From Brevundimonas sp. (lineage in GTDB: Bacteria; Pseudomonadota; Alphaproteobacteria; Caulobacterales; Caulobacteraceae): a stretch of DNA of 50,645 nt. Both the position numbers and the translations under genes were made by a program. Below, piece after piece: positions 38,757 to 45,437 of this stretch. The stretch covers positions 1-50,645 of the forward strand of contig NZ_JAIYCP010000028.1 in assembly GCF_027487935.1 (NCBI RefSeq). The letters run 5' to 3'. The notes under the pieces are model-generated. The model saw only the letters and a list, made by a program, of their open reading frames with translations, searched no databases and was not told where the DNA came from. The number at the start of each line of letters is the position of its first letter. Position 1 is the first letter of the stretch.

Positions 38757-39635
38757 AAGCCGCGCCCGCACCGCCTCCGCAAACCGTCGCCCGCCCTCCG
38801 GCGCCGAGGCCAGATAGAAGTCCGGTTCGATCAGTTCGGCCTCCATCAGCCGCCAGCCGCCATCGGCGTCCGGGGCCATGTCGATGCGGGCGTAGAGCAG
38901 CTCTTCGTCTATGGCGGCGAGGGTCTGTTCCGCCAGCGCCAGGGCGGCCGCGGGCGGCTCGGACAGGGCCACATAGCCGCCGCCGTACTGGACCTGGACC
39001 CGGAACTCGCCGGGGACGGGCCGTTTGTTGACGACGTGGCTCAGCCTGCCGCCGAAGAAGAGCAGGGAGGTCTCACCCTCGGTCTCGATCGACGGCAGAT
39101 AGGGCTGGATCATCGCCGGGCCCTCTGGCGCGCCGACCAGGGCCTCGCCGCGTGACAGGCGCAGGGTCTTGTGGGCCCCGCCCGAGACGCGGGGCTTGAC
39201 CACGATCCGGTCGACACCGAACCGGTCGAAGGCGGCATCGGCATCGGCTTGCGTCGGGCCGTCGATCCAGACGGTGTCGGGGATGGCCACGCCCTGATCG
39301 GCCAGTCGGCCGAGGTAGGATTTGTCCGAATTCCAGCCCAGCACCGACGGCGGGTTCAGCATCCTCACCCCCGCCGCATCCCAGGTCGCGCAGGCCTGCA
39401 TCCAGCGGTCGTGGTCGCGATGATAGCCCCAGGCGATCACCGGCAGGACCATCGGAAACCGCATCAGGCCGGAGGCGTCCTTGATATGGTCCGTCCAGGC
39501 GGTAGGCACCGCCGTCAGTCCGGCGGTGCCAAGAGCCTCGGCCAGCCGCTCCAGCACGCCGGGCCACTGGCCGGCATAGGAGGGGTCGGCGGCATCGGGG
39601 GTCAGGACGGCGATCTCGGTCATGGCGGCGCTCAT
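38754..39635 (-). CDS. ATP-grasp domain protein
   Basis: 293 residues from ATG 39635 (ATG 39623 is possible; neither has a clear ribosome-binding site). N-terminal EIAVLTPDAADPSYAGQWPGV, central WNSDKSYLGRLADQG, then the ATP-grasp nucleotide-binding lysines (DRIVVKPRVSGGAHKT), MIQPYLPSIETEGETSLLFFGG, and the metal-binding end MEAELIEPDFYLA. The family resembles glutathione-synthetase-like ligases. The substrate is unknown. The stop codon is in the arm of repeat D. Confidence 0.87.
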   Translation of the reverse strand: MSAAMTEIAVLTPDAADPSYAGQWPGVLERLAEALGTAGLTAVPTAWTDHIKDASGLMRFPMVLPVIAWGYHRDHDRWMQACATWDAAGVRMLNPPSVLGWNSDKSYLGRLADQGVAIPDTVWIDGPTQADADAAFDRFGVDRIVVKPRVSGGAHKTLRLSRGEALVGAPEGPAMIQPYLPSIETEGETSLLFFGGRLSHVVNKRPVPGEFRVQVQYGGGYVALSEPPAAALALAEQTLAAIDEELLYARIDMAPDADGGWRLMEAELIEPDFYLASAPEGGRRFAEAVRARL

Positions 39636-39661
39636 AGCGAAGGATTGCCCCCCATTGCTAT

Positions 39662-39821
39662 CGTCATCCTCCGGCGAGCGAAGCGAGACCGGGGGACCCA
39701 GCGGCGCCGAAGCGTAGCGAAGGCGATGGCGCTCCCGGCTGTGCTCTCGACAGGTTCGCGCTCCCGCGCGCCGCTGGGTCCCCCGGTCTGCGCCGCTCAC
39801 GCGGCTTGCCGGAGGATGACG
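39662..39821. repeat. 160-base two-step inverted repeat
   Basis: The outer arms CGTCATCCTCCGGC (39662-39675) and the inverse (39808-39821) match exactly. The inner arms at 39688-39707 and 39768-39787 match over 20 bases (core GGGGGACCCAGCGGC). It lies between the divergent ATP-grasp and sugar kinase genes, so it must be next to both promoters. It looks like a MITE-type intergenic element. Confidence 0.85.
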
Positions 39822-39882
39822 AAAGCAAGGGAATCACCAGCGACACTCGCCAACCCCGCCCGCGCCCGCTAATCCCCCGCCC

Positions 39883-40884
39883 ATGACCCAAGCCCCCACC
39901 TATGACGTCTGCGCGGTCGGCAATGCCATCGTCGACGTCCTCGCCCCCTGCGACCCTGCCTTTCTGGAGGCCCAGGGCCTGACGCCCGGCTCGATGCAGC
40001 TGGTCGATGCGCAGCAGAGCGCCGCCCTCTATGCCGCCATGGCGGCGGGGGTGGAGGCATCGGGCGGATCGGCGGGCAATACGGTGGCCGGGATCGGCTC
40101 CTTCGGCGGCCGCGCGGCCTATATCGGCAAGGTGGCCGACGATGTGCTGGGCGGGGTCTTTACCCACGACATCCGCGCCGCCGGCGTCGCCTTCGACACC
40201 CCGGTGCTGCCCGGTGCCGCCACCGGCGCCTGCATGATCAACGTCACCCCCGACGGCCAGCGCACCATGTGCACCTTCCTCGGCGCCGCCAACCAGCTGG
40301 AGGCGGCCGACATCGACGCCACGGTGATCGGCGCCTCGGCCATCGTCTATCTGGAAGGCTATCTGTTCGACCCGGCCCCGGCCCGTGCCGCCTTCGAGGC
40401 GGCGGCCGCCGCCGCCCACGCCGCCGGGCGCAAGGTCGCCATCACCCTGTCCGACACCTTCGTCGTCGCCCGCTGGCGCGCCGAGCTGCTGGCCTTCATC
40501 GCCGCCTCGGCCGACATCGTCCTGGCCAATGAGGGCGAACTGGCCGCCCTGTTCGAGACCGATGACTTCGACGCCGCCGCAGCGCAGCTCGCCGCCATGG
40601 TTGATGTCGCCGCCGTCACGCGCGGAGAGGCCGGTTCGGTGGTGCTCAGCGGCGACGAACGCGTCGTCATCGCCGCTGTGCCGGTCGGCAAGGTCATCGA
40701 CACCACCGGCGCCGGCGACCAGTACGCCGCCGGCTTCCTGCTGGGCCTCGCCCGCGGCCTCTCGCTGGAGGAGTCCGGCAAGCTGGGCTCGCTGGCAGCG
40801 GCCGAAGTCATCGCCCACTGGGGGCCGCGGCCGATGACGTCGCTGGAGACGCTGGCGAAGGATGCGGGGCTGACGCTGCGCTGA
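39883..40884 (+). CDS. PfkB-family adenosine kinase-like sugar kinase
   Basis: 333 residues. PfkB signature 1 region is GGSAGNTVAGIGSFGGRAAYIGKVADD near 60-86. Signature 2 with the catalytic Asp is VIDTTGAGDQYAAGFLLGL near 268-286. The N-terminal YDVCAVGNAIVDVLAPCD and the length match the adenosine-kinase-like alphaproteobacterial group. It phosphorylates a nucleoside or sugar; adenosine is probable. The stop codon is the first triplet of hairpin E. Confidence 0.92.
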   Translation: MTQAPTYDVCAVGNAIVDVLAPCDPAFLEAQGLTPGSMQLVDAQQSAALYAAMAAGVEASGGSAGNTVAGIGSFGGRAAYIGKVADDVLGGVFTHDIRAAGVAFDTPVLPGAATGACMINVTPDGQRTMCTFLGAANQLEAADIDATVIGASAIVYLEGYLFDPAPARAAFEAAAAAAHAAGRKVAITLSDTFVVARWRAELLAFIAASADIVLANEGELAALFETDDFDAAAAQLAAMVDVAAVTRGEAGSVVLSGDERVVIAAVPVGKVIDTTGAGDQYAAGFLLGLARGLSLEESGKLGSLAAAEVIAHWGPRPMTSLETLAKDAGLTLR

Positions 40885-40902
40885 GTGGCCACTAGCCACT
40901 CA
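40882..40902. repeat. Short hairpin E sharing both convergent stop codons
   Basis: TGAGTGGC, five-base loop, GCCACTCA. The first TGA is the stop of the sugar kinase gene and the last TCA is the stop of smr on the other strand. The arms share the GAGTGGC wording of the heptad elements. It could act as a bidirectional terminator; no T-run is present. Confidence 0.8.
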
Positions 40903-41445
40903 CCCCCGCCGGATCGTCACATACAGCGCCCCGTCCCCGCCATGATGGCGGGCAGCGGCGGCGAAGCCGGACACCACGCCCCGCAGCGCCGGGGCCTGCA
41001 GCCATTCATGCACCGAGGCGCGGATGACGCCGGTGCCGCCGCGCCGGCCCTGGCCGGTCACCACGAGCACGGACCGGTAGCCGCGCGCCTGGGCCCCCAT
41101 CAGAAAGGCGGTCAGGGCGTCCTGGGCCTGGAAACGGCCATAGCCGTGCAGGTCGATCTTCGCCTCGATCGGATCGCGTTCGCGCGACAGGCGGCGCTGA
41201 CGGCGCGGCTCCAGTTCCTCGGGGTGGCCGCGCGGGCGGGGCGGGGCGACGACGGGCGGGCTCCAGGCGGGAGCGGCGGGCCGCGGCTTGGCCAGACCCC
41301 GAGGCAGCGGTGCCGCAGGCGGATCGACCACGGCGGCGCCCGGGATGACCAGGGCGGCCTTCTTCGGCTTGCGGGGCGTGACCGATCCGGCGACGCGGGC
41401 CCAGATGCGGCGGTCGTCCGGGCTCAGGTCGTCGCGGCGGCTCAT
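40900..41445 (-). CDS. smr: Smr/MutS2 C-terminal domain protein
   Basis: 181 residues from ATG 41445. After a basic, Pro-rich N-terminal half comes the Smr domain at about 95-178: IDLHGYGRFQAQDALTAFLMGA, SVLVVTGQGRRGGTGVIRA, and ALYVTIRR at the end. Smr domains cut DNA or RNA with low specificity and often carry the LDxH motif, here IDLH. The ATG overlaps the TGA of the upstream xre gene, so the two are coupled. Confidence 0.9.
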   Translation of the reverse strand: MSRRDDLSPDDRRIWARVAGSVTPRKPKKAALVIPGAAVVDPPAAPLPRGLAKPRPAAPAWSPPVVAPPRPRGHPEELEPRRQRRLSRERDPIEAKIDLHGYGRFQAQDALTAFLMGAQARGYRSVLVVTGQGRRGGTGVIRASVHEWLQAPALRGVVSGFAAAARHHGGDGALYVTIRRG

Positions 41446-41702
41446 GTGGTCCCGGGGGCGTTCCCGTCCGGATCCTCGTCGGAGCCGATGTCCTGCGGGC
41501 CGGGCGTCTGGACCAGAAGGTCGCCCGGCTGGCAGTTCAGCTCCCGGCACAGGGCGTCCAGGGTGGTGAAGCGGATGGCCCGCGCCTTGCCGGTCTTGAG
41601 GATCGACAGATTGGCCAGGGTCACGCCCACGCGGTCGGCCAGCTCGGTCAGCGACATGCGCCGTTCGAGGAGGATGCGGTCAAGCTGTACGCGGATGGCC
41701 AT
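41442..41702 (-). CDS. XRE-family HTH regulator (YozG-like)
   Basis: 86 residues, nearly all helix-turn-helix: VQLDRILLERRMSLTELADRVGVTLANLSILKTGKARAIRF, then LCRELNCQPGDLLV. This short XRE type is commonly paired with a DUF2975 membrane protein, as here (89 bases upstream). It probably regulates that gene or a small regulon. Coupled by a 4-base ATGA overlap to smr. Confidence 0.9.
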   Translation of the reverse strand: MAIRVQLDRILLERRMSLTELADRVGVTLANLSILKTGKARAIRFTTLDALCRELNCQPGDLLVQTPGPQDIGSDEDPDGNAPGTT

Positions 41703-41791
41703 GGGGTTTCTCTAGTCGAGGGCACGCGACGGGTCGACCCGAAGGGCGGCGTGAAGCGCCAAAAGGTGCAGCCTCGTGATCGCCCGGTCCA

Positions 41792-42382
41792 TCAGATGGT
41801 CAGCTCCGACTCCCGGCGCAGTCTGGCACCCTCGCGGAACACCTCGGCGAGAACGAAAACGACCAGGACGGAAAAGGCCGGGGTGACCAGGTCGAACAGG
41901 CCGGGCGGCTCCAGCTCGCCGCGCACCAGCCGCGACACCAGGGTCTGGCCGATCCAGGCCCCCCCGGTCACTGTGGCCAGGGTCAGGCCGATCTCCTTCA
42001 GCCGGCTGACATTGGCCGGCTGGAAGGGGTCTCCGATCCGCAGGGAATGGACGATGCGGCGCAGGTGGCGAAGGATCAGGGCGAAGCCGGCGAAATAGCC
42101 GACAAAGGCGCCGACCCCGAACAGGAGATAGGCGCGCGGCACGGGGACGCTTGTGCCGCCGTCTTCCGAGGTCGCGATCAGGTCGAGCGGGCCCAGCGGG
42201 ACGAAGGCGAGAATGAGAAAGACGAGCACGGCGCCGAGGGTCAGCAGGGCCAGCACCCAGAAGGCGGCCGCGAGCGCGACGTCGACCAGGCTGGACATGG
42301 AGCCGCGGCCGAGGGCGGGCAGCGTGGGGGTCCGGACGAACGGCAGGCGGATCCCGATCGAAGGTACCTTCGGGAAACGCAT
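41792..42382 (-). CDS. DUF2975 membrane protein
   Basis: 196 residues, starting at ATG 42382 with GAGAGG upstream. Four hydrophobic segments at about 32-60, 82-105, 133-152 and 160-182, with the motif RIVHSLRIGDPFQPANVSRLKEIGLT between the second and third, as in DUF2975. The family usually lies beside a YozG-type XRE gene, which is the case here. Function unknown. Confidence 0.88.
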   Translation of the reverse strand: MRFPKVPSIGIRLPFVRTPTLPALGRGSMSSLVDVALAAAFWVLALLTLGAVLVFLILAFVPLGPLDLIATSEDGGTSVPVPRAYLLFGVGAFVGYFAGFALILRHLRRIVHSLRIGDPFQPANVSRLKEIGLTLATVTGGAWIGQTLVSRLVRGELEPPGLFDLVTPAFSVLVVFVLAEVFREGARLRRESELTI

Positions 42383-42586
42383 GGGTCGACCTCTCTGCTA
42401 GGGGACCGGTCGGCGGGGCGAGGATGCCGCGCTGGGTCCGGCGAACCCAAACGCGGTCTTATTCAACGCGATTGTCATGCCGATCGTCAAAGCTCCTGTG
42501 AGACTTTTCTGTCGGGCTCACGCCCGTCGGGCCGATTGAGGCCGTAACTTCGGTCCGGTGCCCGAAGGCGTCCAGACCGTTCGAAG
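42383..42586. other. Intergenic stretch between DUF2975 gene and small ORF
   Basis: No gene seen. A CGGGC-tcac-GCCCG hairpin at 42513-42526 lies downstream of the small ORF on the minus strand and might end its transcript, but no T-run follows on that strand. The promoter of the DUF2975 gene must be here. Confidence 0.4.
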
Positions 42587-42703
42587 TCAGAAGCTCTGGA
42601 TCAGGGTCGCGACCAGGGCGGTCGGCAGGGCAGCGAGCAGAAAGGTGTTGAGGATGCCGTGGCCGACCTTCTCGATGAAGAAGGAAAGGTTCATGGTGCT
42701 CAT
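42587..42703 (-). CDS. Candidate 38-residue hydrophobic small protein
   Basis: ATG 42703 (a second ATG nine bases later), GGAGAA six bases upstream, TGA at 42587-42589. After a short polar head (about 14 residues, containing FFIEKVGHG) comes a hydrophobic helix of about 20 residues (TFLLAALPTALVATLI) ending in QSF. It has the make-up of a single-pass membrane micropeptide. No family is recognised. The reading frame, ribosome-binding site and uninterrupted hydrophobic helix support it; no homology could be tested. Confidence 0.65.
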   Translation of the reverse strand: MSTMNLSFFIEKVGHGILNTFLLAALPTALVATLIQSF

Positions 42704-42857
42704 GGTGGTTCTCCGTTGGTTTTGATCGAAGGAGTTTTTTGCCCCTTGATCGGTGGTCCGCTGCATTGAACTTGCCCGTTCAGGCTTGTTCGTGGAACGT
42801 CGCGGCGTCCGTCCTTGAAGACATAGATAGTCCGTGCTCTCACAAAAGGCACGTTAC

Positions 42858-42874
42858 ATATCGTTTAACGATAT
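42858..42874. promoter_or_regulatory. Perfect AT-rich palindrome, candidate operator
   Basis: ATATCGTT-T-AACGATAT: eight-base arms, perfect, within the most AT-rich stretch of the window (about 42835-42900). It lies between the small ORF (minus) and rdgB (plus), 155 and 41-57 bases from their starts, and so could control either. It has the symmetry of a dimer-binding site; the regulator is unknown. Confidence 0.7.
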
Positions 42875-42914
42875 TAAACTTTGGCAATAGATTGTTGCGG
42901 AGCGCGTGATCGGG

Positions 42915-43517
42915 ATGAATCTGAAGCTTATCAAGGGGATGCGGCTGGTCGTGGCGACCCACAACCCCGGCAAGGCGGTCGAGATCGACGCGCTTCTGGA
43001 CGGACATTACGCGGTGGTCACCGCCGCGAGCCTGAATCTGCCCGAACCGGACGAGACCGAGAGCACCTTTGTCGGCAATGCCCTGCTCAAGGCCCGCCAT
43101 GCGGCGGATCATTCGGGCGAGGTTGCCCTGGCGGATGACTCCGGCCTGTCTGTTGCGGCCCTCGACGGGGCTCCGGGTATTTTTTCCGCCCGATGGGCCG
43201 GGCCGGACAAGGATTTTGCCTTTGCCATGCGCCGGGTCGAGGAGCGGCTGGATGAGACCGGCTCACCGGATCGCCGCGCCTGGTTCACCTCGGCCCTGGC
43301 CGTGGCCTGGCCCGACGGCCCGGCCGTGGTGGTCGAAGGCCGGGTCGACGGCCAGCTGACCTTCCCCCCGCGCGGCGACCGCGGCTTCGGCTATGACCCC
43401 ATCTTCGTCCCCGAAGGATACGACCGGACCTTCGGCGAACTGGACCCGGCGCTGAAGGACAGTATCAGCCACCGCGCGGTGGCGTTTGCGAAGCTGAAGG
43501 CGGCGTTGATGGGGTGA
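42915..43517 (+). CDS. rdgB: dITP/XTP pyrophosphatase RdgB
   Basis: Removes non-canonical purine triphosphates before they enter DNA. About 200 residues. THNPGKAVEI near the N-terminus, ADDSGLSVAALDGAPGIFSARW in the middle, and DRGFGYDPIFVPEGYDRTF with SHRAVAFAKL towards the end are all family blocks. Starts at GTG 42906, ATG 42915 or ATG 42939 are possible; GGAG is at 42899-42902. Its TGA is the beginning of hairpin element F. Confidence 0.93.
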   Translation: MNLKLIKGMRLVVATHNPGKAVEIDALLDGHYAVVTAASLNLPEPDETESTFVGNALLKARHAADHSGEVALADDSGLSVAALDGAPGIFSARWAGPDKDFAFAMRRVEERLDETGSPDRRAWFTSALAVAWPDGPAVVVEGRVDGQLTFPPRGDRGFGYDPIFVPEGYDRTFGELDPALKDSISHRAVAFAKLKAALMG

Positions 43518-43661
43518 GTGGCTGGTGGCGAGTGGCGAGTGGTTAGTGGCTAGTGATTAGTGATTGCCGCATCCCTGCCAGCGGAAGGGCGGCACCGTCC
43601 GCGCCCTCGCACCGCCGCCGGCCAACCACTAACCACTAGCCACTCGCCACTAGCCACTCCC
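43515..43661. repeat. Heptad-arm hairpin element F (largest copy)
   Basis: The left arm (43515-43566) begins with the rdgB stop and continues as GCTGGTG, GCGAGTG, GCGAGTG, GTTAGTG, GCTAGTG, ATTAGTG, ATTG. The right arm (43622-43661) is the inverse and ends two bases before the hemW ATG. About 33 bases pair with few mismatches. The loop contains GCGGAAGGGCGGCACCG, the core shared with elements A and G. Confidence 0.9.
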
Positions 43662-43662
43662 C

Positions 43663-44826
43663 ATGCCCCCCATGCCCACCACCCCCGGCAGCGACCTCGC
43701 CCTCTACGTCCACTGGCCGTACTGCGCCCGGATCTGCCCCTATTGCGACTTCAACGTCGTGCGCGACCGGGGGCGGGTGGAGGAACAGGCGGCGCTGGTC
43801 GAGGCCATCCTCGCCGATATGGCAGCACAGGCCGCCCTGACCGGCCCGCGCCGTCTGGCCTCGATCTTCTTCGGCGGCGGCACCCCCTCATTGATGGCAC
43901 CCGAGGCCGTGGCCGCCGTCATCGACCGGGCCCGCACCCTGTTCCCGCCGCGCGGCGCGATCGAGATCACGCTCGAGGCCAATCCCACCGACGCCGAGGC
44001 CGCCCGGTTCGCCGCCCTGGCCGGGGCCGGGGTCAACCGGCTGTCCATGGGGGTTCAGGCGCTGGACGACACAGCCCTGGCCTTCCTCGGGCGCAACCAT
44101 TCGGCGGACGAGGCCCGCCGCGCTGTGGCCGTGGCCGCCCGCGCCTTTCCCCGCCTGTCCATCGACCTGATCTATGCCCGCCCCGACCAGACCGTGGCCG
44201 ACTGGCGCGCCGAACTGGCCGGGGCCATCGACATGGGTTTCGAACATGTCTCGCCCTACCAGCTGACCATAGAGCCCACGACCGCCTTCGGCCGCGCCGT
44301 GGCCCGCGGGGCCTGGACCCCGCCCGACGAGGACCGGTCGGCCGCCCTGTATGAAACCACGCAAGCCGTGCTCGAGGCCGCCGGTTTCGACGCCTATGAG
44401 GTCTCCAACCACGCCCGGGGCACAGCCGCGCGATCAGCCCACAATCTCCACGTCTGGCGCGGCGGCGACTACCTCGGCCTCGGCCCGGGCGCGCATGGGC
44501 GGCTGACCCTGCAAGGCGCCCGGACGGCAACCGTCGCCCACCGGGGCATCGGCGCCTACGTCGCCGGCGTCGCGGCGGAAACGCCCTGGAGCGAACGGGA
44601 GACCCAGTCGGACCGGGACGCGGCCGAGGAGAAGGTGCTGCTGGGCCTGCGCACGGTCGAAGGCGTGGCGCTGGATGCGCTGACGATGCTGGGCCGGACG
44701 GCGGACGCGGAACCGCTGGCCGGGCTGATCGCGGACGGGTTCCTGGCCGTGGAAGCGGGCCGGGTCAGGGCGACGGCGGCCGGACGGCCGGTTCTGGACG
44801 GGGTGCTGAGGGCGCTGCTGGTGTGA
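43663..44826 (+). CDS. hemW: Radical SAM haem chaperone HemW
   Basis: 387 residues. The 4Fe-4S cluster motif CxxxCxxC is in YCARICPYCDFNV near 22-34. FFGGGTPSLM near 66, EANPTDAE near 104, RLSMGVQALDD near 124 and DLIYARPDQT near 165 are HemN/HemW blocks. It lacks the N-terminal extension of true HemN and follows rdgB, as HemW does in many bacteria. ATG 43663 or 43672. There is no ribosome-binding site because hairpin F ends just before the start. Confidence 0.92.
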   Translation: MPPMPTTPGSDLALYVHWPYCARICPYCDFNVVRDRGRVEEQAALVEAILADMAAQAALTGPRRLASIFFGGGTPSLMAPEAVAAVIDRARTLFPPRGAIEITLEANPTDAEAARFAALAGAGVNRLSMGVQALDDTALAFLGRNHSADEARRAVAVAARAFPRLSIDLIYARPDQTVADWRAELAGAIDMGFEHVSPYQLTIEPTTAFGRAVARGAWTPPDEDRSAALYETTQAVLEAAGFDAYEVSNHARGTAARSAHNLHVWRGGDYLGLGPGAHGRLTLQGARTATVAHRGIGAYVAGVAAETPWSERETQSDRDAAEEKVLLGLRTVEGVALDALTMLGRTADAEPLAGLIADGFLAVEAGRVRATAAGRPVLDGVLRALLV

Positions 44827-44864
44827 TGTTGGCGGCGGGCCTGTTATGCCGCCAGTGCTTGCTC

Positions 44865-45437
44865 TCACTCAAACCCGGTCAATCCGATTACCCGCAGCAG
44901 AGTTGCCAGATCGGGCTCGACCCGGGCAGCGCGGTAAACGGACTCCAGATCCAGGCGGGCTGCGAGCTGCAAGCGGGTCATGGGCTTGGCATAGGTCTCC
45001 CAGTCTCTTTGGAGAACTCGAAGCGCGTCACGTGCGCTAGCTGGGTGCCGGTCTGCTCGATGGGGGAGGTGTCTGAGAAGGAATGCCTCATGACACGGGC
45101 GTTGCCAGATAAGTTCAATTCCCTCCTGATGAGCGAGACGGACGGCTCGCTCACCTCGATCCCGAGCGAGCTCGAGCTGGTCAGAATCGAGCAGAATGAA
45201 ACGTCGACCAAATACCCCGCGCTGGAGTCGAAGCTGCCGCAGACGCAGCTTGGCCCGTTCAACGCGGGCGAGCGGGTCACCAACCCCGGCAGGGAAGGGT
45301 TCGATGTGGATATGGACCGGCAGGTTCGCATCATCAGCGAGAGCGCGAAGGAAGCTGACGTAAGCGGCTTCGGAGTCACCCTCGCACGCGACGAAGATCG
45401 GCACACGCTGGGGAATGTGGGCAGGGCGTCGGCTCAT
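44865..45437 (-). CDS. RloB-like Toprim-fold protein of a defence module
   Basis: 190 residues. FVACEGDSEAAYVSFL near 15-30 gives the conserved Glu, and ILLDSDQ near 81-87 gives the Asp-x-Asp pair of a Toprim-like nuclease. RPCHEAFLLRHLPH near 113-126 fits the RloB family block. RloB and AbiLii proteins accompany AAA ATPases in phage-defence pairs; the gene overlaps the end of the ATPase gene by four bases. A nuclease effector role is inferred. Confidence 0.85.
   Translation of the reverse strand: MSRRPAHIPQRVPIFVACEGDSEAAYVSFLRALADDANLPVHIHIEPFPAGVGDPLARVERAKLRLRQLRLQRGVFGRRFILLDSDQLELARDRGERAVRLAHQEGIELIWQRPCHEAFLLRHLPHRADRHPASARDALRVLQRDWETYAKPMTRLQLAARLDLESVYRAARVEPDLATLLRVIGLTGFE

Noticed and set aside
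42513..42526. Intrinsic terminator for the small ORF
   Set aside because: The stem has only five base pairs and no T-run follows on the minus strand; it is mentioned in the intergenic entry but not called a terminator.
43515..43661. Heptad arrays as a CRISPR array
   Set aside because: The units are seven bases long without spacers and form inverted arms; no cas genes are present.
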